NCBI RefSeq assembly: GCF_018397995.1
Contig: NZ_BBQH01000030.1
Location: 38,126 to 102,125, forward strand
Origin: Rhizomonospora bruguierae
GTDB lineage: Bacteria; Actinomycetota; Actinomycetes; Mycobacteriales; Micromonosporaceae
Direction: 5' to 3'
DNA length: 64,000 bases
Position numbers and translations under genes: made by a program. The notes under the pieces were generated by a model that had not been told where the DNA came from, did not search any database, and worked only from the letters and a program-made list of their open reading frames with translations. Positions 52,006 through 60,548 of the stretch are shown here, piece after piece. Numbering within the stretch: position 1 is the first letter of the stretch; every line of letters begins with the position of its first letter.

Positions 52006-55000
52006 CGGCCACCCCACCGCCGGGCCAACCACGCTCGGCCGGCGATCCTGCCGACATCGAACGTAACGGTATGCGATCAACTCGCTACGGCTCGCCGGAT
52101 CCGGTCGAGGACGAGACCGTCATCGACGGTGAACTGGTCACCAGCCCGGGCCACGGCGCGATCGCCGTCTTCCAGCGCGCCGGCGACGCCAACGGCGTGA
52201 TCGGCGGACGCCGCCGGCCCGCCAACGCCCGCCCCGCCGGCAACGGCACGCCACCCCACGCCACCGACATCGATTCGCCGTTCCTCGACCTCTTCGGCGC
52301 GACGCCGGCGCAACCGGCAACCGGGGAGACCACCGAACCCGCGGTTGGGTCGACCACCGGACCCGCCGCCGAACCGGCGGCAGAGCCGAAGGCGAAGCCG
52401 GCGCCTCCGGTCGCCCCGCAGCCGGCTGCCCCCACGTCCGGGCCGCCCGCGCCCAGCGCGCCCACCTCTGCGGCGCCCGCGCCCAGCGCGCCCAACTCCG
52501 GGGCACTCATCTCTGGAGCACCCATCTCGGGAGCACCCATCTCGGGAGCACCCATCTCTGGAGCGCCGGTCTCGGGAGCGCCGATCTCGGGGGCACCCGT
52601 CTCGGGAGCGCCGATCTCGGGGGCACCCGTCTCGGGAGCGCCGGGGAACCGGCGGGCGGTTCCGTCGCCCCCACCCCCGATGGAGATACCGTCGCCGGTG
52701 GACCTGGCTCCGCCACCGCCACCCCGCGGGCGACCGCTCCAGCCGCCGTTGGGTGCGCCTCTGCCGCCCCCCAACGGGGCGGCGGGCGGGCATCCCGGGC
52801 GACTCGCCCCGCCGCCACCGCTGCCGGCCGATCCGACCCGACCGGGCAAGCCGGCGCCGGTACAGGATGACGGTGGACCACGACGCGGAGCGCGGCCGCC
52901 AGCCGTGCGCGACCGGCGCGCTGCCGGCGCGCTGCCCGGACGCGGCGCGAACCTGCCGGTACCCCGCAAGGAGGACAAGCGCCCGATCCGCGCGGACCAC
53001 AAGCTGCCGAAGCGGCCGAGGTTCAAGGACCGCGACGCGGCGATCGGGTTGGCGATCACGGAGATCGCCGGGCACCTGACCTTCACCCCGAGCACGGTGA
53101 CCGCCTGGTACTGGCTGCCCGAGGTGCGCTGGGCGTTCCGCCCGGACGCCGAGCGCGAGGCGCTGCTGTCGGCGATCTCCGAGCAGTACGCGGGCCTGGC
53201 CGGCTTCCGGCTGCACCTGCGCCGCACCACCCGCCCGTTCCCCGCCGACGAGTGGGCCCGCGTGGTGGACGCGCACACCCCGCACCCGCTATCCCCGGTG
53301 CCCGGCGCGCCCACCTGGTCGGACCACCTGGTCGCGGCGCAACGGCACCTGCTGTCGGTCAACCACGCCGAGGGGCAGACCTACCTGGGCGTCACGTTCG
53401 CCCGCCGGGGCCTCGGCGACTCCTTCACCGAGAAGGTGCTGCGCCTGTTCGGCCGGGGCGTCGGCGAGGGCGAACGGCGCAAGCTCGGCCGCACGGTCGA
53501 GCAGTTCGACGAGGTGCTCGGCGCGTTCGGCATGCGCGGCCGGCAGGTCACCGCGCACGAACTCGAATGGCTCATGTACCGGTCGGTGGCGCTGTGCATG
53601 GCCCCACCGGGCCAGCTCTCGCCGGTCACCGGCGGGGCCTGGGAGAGCGGCGACCTGCTCGCGCTCACCGAACAGATCGAGCGGTACCGCACCCCGTACG
53701 GCTCCACCGTCAAGCTCGTCGACCGGATGACCGGCGAGGAACGGCACGTCGCCGTGCTCTCCGTCGGCCGGATGGAACCCCTCGAAATCCCCGAACGGCA
53801 CGAGCCGTGGCTGCACTTCCACGAACGCATGCCGTTCCCCATGGAACTGTCCTCCCGGGTGGACATCCTCGGCTCGTCGGACAGCTTCCGGAACCTGGAG
53901 CACCGGCTCCGGATGATCCGCTCCCAGCAGCTCGACTACGCCGAACACGGCATCGACGCCCCGCCCGAGCTGGAGCGGCTGGCCAAGCGCGCCCTGGTGA
54001 TCGGCGACGAAATGACCACCGGCCTGCCGGTCGAGTCGGCCCGTGCACACGGCTGGCACCGCATCGCCGTCGGCGGGCGCAGCCGCGAGGAGTGCCTGGA
54101 ACGGGCCCGCCGCCTCATGCAGTTGTACTCGCGCGAGCTGCGCGTCTCCCTCCAGCACCCGAAGAACCAGGACTGGCTGGCCCGGGAATTCATCCCCGGC
54201 GAACCCATCGCGAACACCGGCTACCTGCGCCGCATGCCGGTCAAGCTGCTCGCCGCCGCGCTACCCCAGGCCGCTTCCACCGTCGGCGACCGCCGCGGCG
54301 ACCTCATCGGCCGCACCGCTGGCACCTGCCGCCGCCCCGTCTTCCTGGACCTGCACTTCCCCATGGAGGTGCGGGAACGCTCCGGCCTGGCGGTCTTCGT
54401 CGCCGAACCCGGCGGCGGCAAGTCCACCCTGCTCGGCGCCCTCGGCTACCTCGCCGCCCGGCGCGGCGTCCAGGTCACCCTGCTCGACCCGTCCGGCCCG
54501 CTGGCCCGGCTCTGCGCCATGCCCGAACTGCGCCCACACTCCCGGGTCCTCAACCTCACCGGCTCCGAGCAGGGCACCCTGGCGCCGTACTCGCTGATCC
54601 CCACCCCGCTGCGCTCCGAATTCCCCGTCGGCGACACCGGCGACCGCGAGTACGAGATCGCCGTCTCCAACGCCCGCGCCGAGCGCCGCATGCTGGTCCA
54701 GGACATCTGCATGATGCTGGTCCCCCCGCAGGTCGCCCGGGAAGCCAGCACCGCCACCCTGCTCCGCCACGCGGTCCGCCAGGTCCCCGCCGAGGAGACC
54801 TCCACCCTCGACGACATCATCACCGCCCTGCAGGGCACCGACGACGACGGCCGCGAACTGGCCAACCTGCTGCTCGACACCGCCGAGATGCCGCTCGCCA
54901 TGCTGTTCTTCGGCCGCCCGCCCGAGGGCCTGCTCGGCGCCGACGCCGCCCTCACCGTCATCACCATGGCCGGCCTCCGCCTACCCGACCTGAAGATCGA

Positions 55001-55586
55001 ACGCGAGTACTGGTCGGCCGAGGAGGCCCTCGCCCTGCCGATGCTGCACACCGCGCACCGGCTCGCCGTGCGCCGCTGCTACGGCGGCAGCATGTCCTCC
55101 CGCAAGCTCGTCGGCCTCGACGAGGCCCACTTCATGGAGGGCTGGCGCTCCGGCCGCTCCTTCCTGGTCCGACTCGCCCGCGACTCCCGCAAGTGGAACC
55201 TCGCCGCCCTGGTCGCCAGCCAGAACCCGCGCGACATCCTCGGCCTGGACGTCCAGAACCTGGTCTCCACCGTCTTCGTCGGCCGCATCGCCGAGGACAC
55301 CGAAATCGCCTCCGAGGCGCTACGCCTGCTCCGCGTCCCGGTCAACGACGGGTACGAGGCGACACTCGCCTCCCTCTCGGCGGTGGACAGCACCTCCTCC
55401 AGCCGGCTCGGCTTCCGCGAGTTCATCATGCGCGACGTGGACGGCCGGGTCCAAAAGCTCCGCGTCGACGTGTCCTACGTGGACGGCCTGCTCGAGTACC
55501 TGGACACCACCCCCACGGCGGCGGAGAACCCGCCACCGGCAACCCCCCTGTCGCCCACGCGCGGCGCCACCCGCCGGGAGGTATGA
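52002..55586 (+). CDS. VirB4-like conjugation/secretion ATPase with long disordered N-terminus
   Basis: 1194 residues, GTG 52002. Residues 1-~330 are Pro/Ala/Gly-rich and contain ten SGAP(I/V) pentapeptides (166-214). From ~340 comes a structured N-domain (PSTVTAWYWLPEVRWAFRPD), then the C-terminal ATPase: Walker A VAEPGGGKSTLLG (Lys ~807) and Walker B LVGLDEAHFMEGW (~1037), with LVASQNPRDILG as sensor motif. VirB4 energises pilus and translocation machinery. The long head is unusual for the family, which normally begins near the N-domain. Confidence 0.82.
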   Translation: MTATPPPGQPRSAGDPADIERNGMRSTRYGSPDPVEDETVIDGELVTSPGHGAIAVFQRAGDANGVIGGRRRPANARPAGNGTPPHATDIDSPFLDLFGATPAQPATGETTEPAVGSTTGPAAEPAAEPKAKPAPPVAPQPAAPTSGPPAPSAPTSAAPAPSAPNSGALISGAPISGAPISGAPISGAPVSGAPISGAPVSGAPISGAPVSGAPGNRRAVPSPPPPMEIPSPVDLAPPPPPRGRPLQPPLGAPLPPPNGAAGGHPGRLAPPPPLPADPTRPGKPAPVQDDGGPRRGARPPAVRDRRAAGALPGRGANLPVPRKEDKRPIRADHKLPKRPRFKDRDAAIGLAITEIAGHLTFTPSTVTAWYWLPEVRWAFRPDAEREALLSAISEQYAGLAGFRLHLRRTTRPFPADEWARVVDAHTPHPLSPVPGAPTWSDHLVAAQRHLLSVNHAEGQTYLGVTFARRGLGDSFTEKVLRLFGRGVGEGERRKLGRTVEQFDEVLGAFGMRGRQVTAHELEWLMYRSVALCMAPPGQLSPVTGGAWESGDLLALTEQIERYRTPYGSTVKLVDRMTGEERHVAVLSVGRMEPLEIPERHEPWLHFHERMPFPMELSSRVDILGSSDSFRNLEHRLRMIRSQQLDYAEHGIDAPPELERLAKRALVIGDEMTTGLPVESARAHGWHRIAVGGRSREECLERARRLMQLYSRELRVSLQHPKNQDWLAREFIPGEPIANTGYLRRMPVKLLAAALPQAASTVGDRRGDLIGRTAGTCRRPVFLDLHFPMEVRERSGLAVFVAEPGGGKSTLLGALGYLAARRGVQVTLLDPSGPLARLCAMPELRPHSRVLNLTGSEQGTLAPYSLIPTPLRSEFPVGDTGDREYEIAVSNARAERRMLVQDICMMLVPPQVAREASTATLLRHAVRQVPAEETSTLDDIITALQGTDDDGRELANLLLDTAEMPLAMLFFGRPPEGLLGADAALTVITMAGLRLPDLKIEREYWSAEEALALPMLHTAHRLAVRRCYGGSMSSRKLVGLDEAHFMEGWRSGRSFLVRLARDSRKWNLAALVASQNPRDILGLDVQNLVSTVFVGRIAEDTEIASEALRLLRVPVNDGYEATLASLSAVDSTSSSRLGFREFIMRDVDGRVQKLRVDVSYVDGLLEYLDTTPTAAENPPPATPLSPTRGATRREV
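52497..52643 (+). repeat. 15-bp tandem repeat encoding SGAP(I/V) x10
   Basis: Ten consecutive in-frame 15-base units, each coding Ser-Gly-Ala-Pro/Leu-Ile/Val. The last six alternate Val and Ile in a doublet pattern, suggesting recent duplication of 30-base blocks. The repeat sits in the disordered head of the VirB4-like ATPase. Confidence 0.9.
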
Positions 55587-55587
55587 C

Positions 55588-57537
55588 GTGAGAGGTCAGG
55601 TCGTCCGCCGACCCGCCGCGTTCGTCCTGGCGCTGTTGGTGGCGGCACTCGCCGTCGTCTGGCCCGTATCCGGTCCGGCCCAGGCCGCGCTACCAGACCG
55701 CGCCCCGGGTCCCGGCGACCTTTGCACGACCCAGGAATGGCAGACGGATTTCCGCACGTGCGTGGCCAAGCTGAAAGCGGAGACCGACAATACGGTCCAG
55801 TGCCTCAAGCCGCCCGTGCCCAGCGCGCCGGATTCCGGCTTCGCAGGATGGTTCGCCTCGAAGCCCAGCACCGATCCCAAGACCATCGCCTCGGGCAAGT
55901 ACAGCGACTATGGCTATGCCGGCTACAGCTACACCACATACGACGTCGATGGTGGCTGCGCCTCTGGGCTTCTCCATCCGGAGTACAAGTTTTGGAACAC
56001 GATCGCCAACGGCGAATTTATGATCGCGACCGGCGTAATAGGTGCGAGCAACGCCCTCCGGGAGCGGGCTTGGAATCCGCAGACAATGTGGGGGTGGGCC
56101 GATCCTCTGGTGAAGAACGCGACTCAATCGATCTACAATAAGGTCTTCAGCGTCTTTGGCATCATCACACTCGCCGTGGTCGGCCTCTACCTGATCTGGC
56201 GGTCCCGTCAGTCCGACATGAGCAACGCCATGACGACGGCTGGGTGGGCTGTCCTCGTCATGGTCGGTGTGACGGCACTGTCGTTGTGGCCTGTTCGGGC
56301 CGCCAACCTCGCCGATTCGACGCTTGTGCACACACTCGACGTCGTGCACAGCGCCGTGGGCCCGCGAGCCTACGAACCTCGTCCCGGCGAATGCCTCGAC
56401 CCGAACCGCTGCAAGGATCTTCGTGATCCAGCGGTGCGGGCGAGCGACACCGCGACCGAGACCATGCTCTATCGCAACTGGCTTCGCGGCGCGCTCGGCA
56501 GCGCGGACAGCGATACCGCGAAAAAGTACGGCGAAGCGCTGTACGACGCCAAATCGCTGACCTGGGGTGAAGCAGCATCTATCAAGGCGAACCCAAATAC
56601 CCGGGACTCCACGATCGCCGCGAAGCAGCGTCAGTGGGCGACTGTAGCCTCGCAGATCAAGAAGGAAGACCCGGAAGCATACGAATACCTTAAGGGCGTA
56701 CAGGATCTCGACCGAGTTGGTGCTGGCTTCATCGCGGTCCTCGCGTCGTTGCTGTTCGCCATGTTCGATCTGACCGCATCGGTCCTCGTGCTCCTCGGAT
56801 TCTTGATCTTCCGCTGGGCGGTCGTGGCCACGCCGATCCTCGGCACGGTCGGGCTGCTGCGCCCGGCGAGCGCCGGCCTGCGCCGCCTCGCCAACGCGGT
56901 CGTCGCTGCGGTCTTCAACATCGCCATCTTCGGCACCGGCGCCGCCGTCTACCTGTTCGCCGTGGACCTGATCATGAGTACGCCCAGCCTTGCCGGTTGG
57001 TTGCAGGTGGTCCTGGTCTGGCTGTGCGGGGTCGTCGGGTGGCTGTTGCTGCGGCCGTACCGGCGGATCACGCAGCTCGGCGGCAAGGACAGCACCGCGG
57101 CGGTGACCGGTTCGTGGCACCGGCGGTTCTTCCGGGACATCCGCGAGGCGGCGAAGCTCAACGTGGTCGAACCGGGCGGCACGGCGGAGCCGGCAATGGG
57201 GCGGCGCCGGCAGGTGGTCGCGGAGCAGGGCAATCTGCGGCCGGAGGCGCGGCGGGAGGATGCCGGCTCGTCGGCGGGGCGAGACGGAGCGACGCCACTG
57301 TCGCAGCCGGCCCCGGAGCGGTACGAGTCGAGCCCCGAGCGGGTGCCGGTCGGCGCGCCCGAGGTCGATACGGCGCCGGCGCGCGCGACGACCGCGCCCC
57401 GGCGTCGGGCGTCCGGGCAGTGGACCTCGCCCGACGTGCCCGACGGGCCGCGCACCTACACGATCTACCGGCCGGACACGGGTGACACCGTCGAGGCTCG
57501 GCCCGAGCCACCCCGGATCCGCACCGAGGCGAGGTGA
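55588..57537 (+). CDS. VirB6-like polytopic membrane protein with signal peptide
   Basis: 649 residues, GTG 55588 directly after the VirB4-like stop. Signal peptide (FVLALLVAALAVVWPVSGPAQA). Next is a ~150-residue extracytoplasmic domain with several cysteines (DLCTTQEW, RTCVAKL, TVQCLKPP, GGCASG), then about six membrane helices (for example IITLAVVGLYLIW, WAVLVMVGVTALSLWPV, LTASVLVLLGFLIFRWAVVATPILGTVGLLRP) with a large loop between, and a ~170-residue charged C-terminal tail. This is the VirB6/TrbL channel layout. The stretch 55.75-56.78 kb has clearly lower GC and more A/T-ending codons than its neighbours. Confidence 0.7.
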   Translation: MRGQVVRRPAAFVLALLVAALAVVWPVSGPAQAALPDRAPGPGDLCTTQEWQTDFRTCVAKLKAETDNTVQCLKPPVPSAPDSGFAGWFASKPSTDPKTIASGKYSDYGYAGYSYTTYDVDGGCASGLLHPEYKFWNTIANGEFMIATGVIGASNALRERAWNPQTMWGWADPLVKNATQSIYNKVFSVFGIITLAVVGLYLIWRSRQSDMSNAMTTAGWAVLVMVGVTALSLWPVRAANLADSTLVHTLDVVHSAVGPRAYEPRPGECLDPNRCKDLRDPAVRASDTATETMLYRNWLRGALGSADSDTAKKYGEALYDAKSLTWGEAASIKANPNTRDSTIAAKQRQWATVASQIKKEDPEAYEYLKGVQDLDRVGAGFIAVLASLLFAMFDLTASVLVLLGFLIFRWAVVATPILGTVGLLRPASAGLRRLANAVVAAVFNIAIFGTGAAVYLFAVDLIMSTPSLAGWLQVVLVWLCGVVGWLLLRPYRRITQLGGKDSTAAVTGSWHRRFFRDIREAAKLNVVEPGGTAEPAMGRRRQVVAEQGNLRPEARREDAGSSAGRDGATPLSQPAPERYESSPERVPVGAPEVDTAPARATTAPRRRASGQWTSPDVPDGPRTYTIYRPDTGDTVEARPEPPRIRTEAR

Positions 57538-57543
57538 TCGCGG

Positions 57544-58098
57544 GTGCGCGAAGCGGTGGAGGCGTTCGCGAAGGGCTTTCTGCGATCACGGTACGGCGTG
57601 GCGGTGGTCCTCGTCGTGATCGTGCTGGCGGTACTGGCCGGCGCGAAGATGTTCGGCAGCGGCAGCGACCGGCGGACACCGCCGGGGCTGGCCACCGGTA
57701 CACAAGCGCCGATAACCACGGTTGATCCCAGCACCGGCGACGACGGTGTCGACGAGGCGGGTACGACGCCGTCGCCAGTGGTCAAGGCTGGTACACCGGA
57801 ACCGGTGACGGTCGCGCGAGCGTTCGCTGTGGCGTGGCTGCATCACCGGGGCGTGACGGCCAAGGCGTGGCATGACGCGCTCATTCCCCACTCGACCCCG
57901 ATCCTCGCCGACAAGCTGGCGGGGGTCGAACCGGAGACGGTCCCAGCCGACCAGATGATCGGCGAACCGACCCAGGTGCCGGAGGCCGACACCCTCGTCG
58001 AGGTCGCCTTCCCCGTGGACTCGGGCACGCTGCGCCTGCGCCTGATCGCGCCCGACGGCAAGTGGCTCGTTGACGGCGTCGACTGGGAGCCGGCATGA
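57544..58098 (+). CDS. VirB8/TcpC-like single-pass protein with NTF2-like domain
   Basis: 184 residues, GTG 57544. A short cytoplasmic helix, one membrane helix (YGVAVVLVVIVLAVLAGAKMF), a Thr/Pro/Asp linker, then an extracytoplasmic domain: VTVARAFAVAWLHHRGVTAKAWHDALIPHSTPILADKL, followed by strands ADTLVEVAFPVDSGTLRLRLIAPDGKWLVDGVDW. That helix-plus-curved-sheet pattern is the NTF2-like fold used by VirB8 and TcpC/ConB in Gram-positive systems. Stop overlaps the next start (ATGA). Confidence 0.65.
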   Translation: MREAVEAFAKGFLRSRYGVAVVLVVIVLAVLAGAKMFGSGSDRRTPPGLATGTQAPITTVDPSTGDDGVDEAGTTPSPVVKAGTPEPVTVARAFAVAWLHHRGVTAKAWHDALIPHSTPILADKLAGVEPETVPADQMIGEPTQVPEADTLVEVAFPVDSGTLRLRLIAPDGKWLVDGVDWEPA

Positions 58099-59240
58099 CC
58101 GCGCCGATGCGGGCTGCGGCCCGGGCCGGCCGACCAGGCCGCCGGTTCATCCTGCTGATCTCGCTGACCGTGGCGCTCGCGCTGTTGTGCTGCGGCGGCA
58201 CCGTGGTCGGGTACTTCCTCGGCGGGCTCGGCGGCAGCGACGAGCCCGACCTGGCCAGCACCATGGGCTGCGGCGAGGGCGACCCGATCGACCCGAACGC
58301 GAAAATGCCGAGCATCAGCGCGTACGGTCCGGAGCAGATGCGTAACGCTGCCATCATCATCAACGTGGGCAAGCGGATGGGAGTACCACCGCGCGGTTGG
58401 GTGGTCGCTGTGGCGACGGCGATGCAGGAGTCGCGGCTGACCAACCTGGGCTTCCTGGGCGCCCGCAACGACCACGACTCCATCGGACTCTTCCAGCAGC
58501 GTCCCAGTATGGGTTGGGGCACCGTGGAACAGATCCGCGACCCGGCGTACGCGGCTCGCAAGTTCTACGAGAAGCTCGTGAAGATAAAGGGCTGGGAGTC
58601 GATGGCGCTCACCGACGCCGCCCAGCAGGTGCAGCGCTCTGCCTACCCGGACGCGTACGCCAAGCACGAGCCCGTCGCGGCGGAGATCGTGAACCGGCTG
58701 GCCAACGGCGCGGCGAAGGCGGTGCAGGTCAACAACCAGATCAAGTGCGCCAGCGGCGGGCAGATCGCGGCCTCGGGTTGGACCATCCCGGCCCGCGCCA
58801 CGGTCGGCTCCGGCTTCCGCACCGCCGACCGCCCCGGCCACGACGGCGTCGACCTGATCGCCGGCCGGCGCACCCCGATCTTCGCCGCCGCCAGCGGGCG
58901 GGTCATCATGGTCCGCTGCAACGCCAGCCGCTCCGGCCGCCTGACCAGCTGCGACGAGGACGGTTCACCCAGCACGCAGGGCTGCGGCTGGTACGTGGAC
59001 ATCCTGCACGCCGGCAACTACATCACCCGGTACTGCCATCAGCTCGTCCGGCCCTTGGTACACATCGGCCAGATGGTCCGGGCCGGCCAGCAGATCGGCA
59101 TCGTCGGCACCAGCGGCCACTCCTCCGGTCCGCACCTGCACTTCGAGGTGCACATCAACGGCGATCGGTCGCCCCGCGGCGCGATCGACCCGGTACCGTT
59201 CATGCGGCAGCAGGGCGCGCCCCTGGAGCAACAGCCGTAA
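58095..59240 (+). CDS. VirB1-like bifunctional lytic transglycosylase / M23 peptidase
   Basis: 381 residues. Membrane anchor (FILLISLTVALALLCCGGTVVGYFLGG). A lysozyme-like domain has a candidate catalytic Glu112 in AVATAMQESRLTNLG and GLFQQRPSMGWG. Residues ~235-375 form an M23 metallopeptidase domain with HDGVDL (His249, Asp253) and HLHFEVH (His347, His349), the zinc ligands and catalytic His. It should cut both glycan and peptide of the cell wall to let an envelope machine through. Similar two-domain enzymes serve Gram-positive conjugation systems. The fifth coupled gene of the operon. Confidence 0.85.
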   Translation: MTAPMRAAARAGRPGRRFILLISLTVALALLCCGGTVVGYFLGGLGGSDEPDLASTMGCGEGDPIDPNAKMPSISAYGPEQMRNAAIIINVGKRMGVPPRGWVVAVATAMQESRLTNLGFLGARNDHDSIGLFQQRPSMGWGTVEQIRDPAYAARKFYEKLVKIKGWESMALTDAAQQVQRSAYPDAYAKHEPVAAEIVNRLANGAAKAVQVNNQIKCASGGQIAASGWTIPARATVGSGFRTADRPGHDGVDLIAGRRTPIFAAASGRVIMVRCNASRSGRLTSCDEDGSPSTQGCGWYVDILHAGNYITRYCHQLVRPLVHIGQMVRAGQQIGIVGTSGHSSGPHLHFEVHINGDRSPRGAIDPVPFMRQQGAPLEQQP

Positions 59241-59254
59241 GAGGACCGCCATCG

Positions 59255-59848
59255 ATGAACCCCGAAGGCATACCGGACCCATTCGCCGATTGGGCGCCCC
59301 GTCCCCCCGCACCCATCGTTCCGGTACCGGCGGCAAGCCGGCCGGAGCTGCGCGGAAAGCGCCTGGTCATCGGCTTGCCTGGCCTCGGCTGGCGCAACGA
59401 CCTGCGCGGCGACGATCCCGTCATCCAGGGCAGCCGGACCTACGTGCCGATCGTCGCGGAGCAGGAGTGGTACCGCGCCGAGGCCGAACAGACGGAGGTG
59501 TTCGCCCCGCTCGTCCCGATCGAGCGCGTCTGGGTCGAGACCATCGCGTCAACGCCGGGTCCGGGCACGCCGCCGAGCGATGTGCTGTCACGGCTCGTGT
59601 CCCTGGACGCGCCGCCGGACCGTGCGCCGCTACCGGCGCTGGACGCCGGCCAGTTAACAGGCCGGCGGGTCGTGGACATGTCGGACGGTGAGCGCCGCGA
59701 ACTGCGTGCCGTGACGGAGTTGTACGCCAACTCCGAAGGCGATATATCGGTTCGGGTGGCGAGGGAAATCGACTGGTACCGGTGGTCGTGGAGCGGCAAA
59801 GCCCCCGAAACCCTCGAAGTCCCTGTACACCTCCTCTGGGTCGAATGA
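59255..59848 (+). CDS. Operon-terminal protein of unknown function
   Basis: 197 residues, ATG 59255 after AAGAGGACC. A Pro-rich head is followed by PELRGKRLVIGLPGLGWRNDLRGDDPV, YVPIVAEQEWYRAEAEQTEVFAPLVPIERVWVE, and a C-terminal EGDISVRVAREIDWYRWSWSGKAPETLEVPVHLLWVE. It looks soluble, rich in Trp and Tyr, and matches no family I know. Position 14 bases after the VirB1-like gene suggests a system-specific component or accessory protein. Confidence 0.6.
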   Translation: MNPEGIPDPFADWAPRPPAPIVPVPAASRPELRGKRLVIGLPGLGWRNDLRGDDPVIQGSRTYVPIVAEQEWYRAEAEQTEVFAPLVPIERVWVETIASTPGPGTPPSDVLSRLVSLDAPPDRAPLPALDAGQLTGRRVVDMSDGERRELRAVTELYANSEGDISVRVAREIDWYRWSWSGKAPETLEVPVHLLWVE

Positions 59849-59853
59849 CCGAT

Positions 59854-60429
59854 TCAGAGAGGTAAACCACCACACACCCGCCACCCGCCTTCATCGACCA
59901 ACTCGAGTTGCCACCGGTCAGTCAGGCTCTGCCGAACGCCGTTTGTCGTAACGACGCGCCGCAGGTCGACTAGTGCGATAGCCGTAGTATCACCAGTTCG
60001 CTGAACCTGAAGATTTTCTATTTTCACGCTGATGACCGACTGCAGCCTCTGCTCCTGATCTTCGACATCGCGTTCAAACCGGTGAAGATTCACGAGCTTA
60101 CTCTGGTCTGCACAAGAGAACAATCGCGCCCTGGTGGGATTGCGATCGATCACAAGAGCGATCAGGTAGTTGTTGGCCGCGACGTCGGGCGAGCTTCGAT
60201 CAGGCATCGCGACGTGTTGGTATGCCAGGAGGGCGACCCCGAGCAACCCGGCACATAGGAGTACAAGCATGCCCCCGCCAACGATCAAATAAAGTCGAAG
60301 TCGTCCCAGCCTCTCTGGCCGTGCAGACTCTGACAAGTTGCCTTGCAGGCACCCCGGTTGGCCACCGGCGGAGTCTGATGGCAGGGAAGGCCGAGTGGGA
60401 GTCGGCGGCTGCGGCGGCGGCTGGCTCAC
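59854..60429 (-). CDS. Single-pass membrane protein with NTF2-like extracytoplasmic domain
   Basis: 191 residues from GTG 60429 (a TTG at 60435 is also in frame). A Pro/Ser head, membrane helix LYLIVGGGMLVLLCAGLLGVALLAY, then SSPDVAANNYLIALVIDRNPTRARLFSCAD leading to strands VISVKIENLQVQRTGDTTAIALVDLRRVVTTNG and DRWQLELVDEGGWRVCGG. The layout resembles the VirB8-like protein of the operon. GC content is visibly lower than in surrounding genes. It converges with the operon end (5-base gap), so it is separately expressed. Confidence 0.65.
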   Translation of the reverse strand: MSQPPPQPPTPTRPSLPSDSAGGQPGCLQGNLSESARPERLGRLRLYLIVGGGMLVLLCAGLLGVALLAYQHVAMPDRSSPDVAANNYLIALVIDRNPTRARLFSCADQSKLVNLHRFERDVEDQEQRLQSVISVKIENLQVQRTGDTTAIALVDLRRVVTTNGVRQSLTDRWQLELVDEGGWRVCGGLPL

Positions 60430-60548
60430 GGGCAAAGACTATCGACCTCGATGCCCCGTTGGGCAGTTTGATCCCCGCTTATCCACAGACCTGTTGCCGA
60501 CCGTGGCGAGAAGGTAACCTTCTGCGTGGTGTCCTGGGGAGGTACACA

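Noticed and set aside
52497..52643. CRISPR-like or transposon repeat
   Set aside because: The 15-bp units are contiguous, in frame and encode SGAP(I/V) pentapeptides; there are no spacers.
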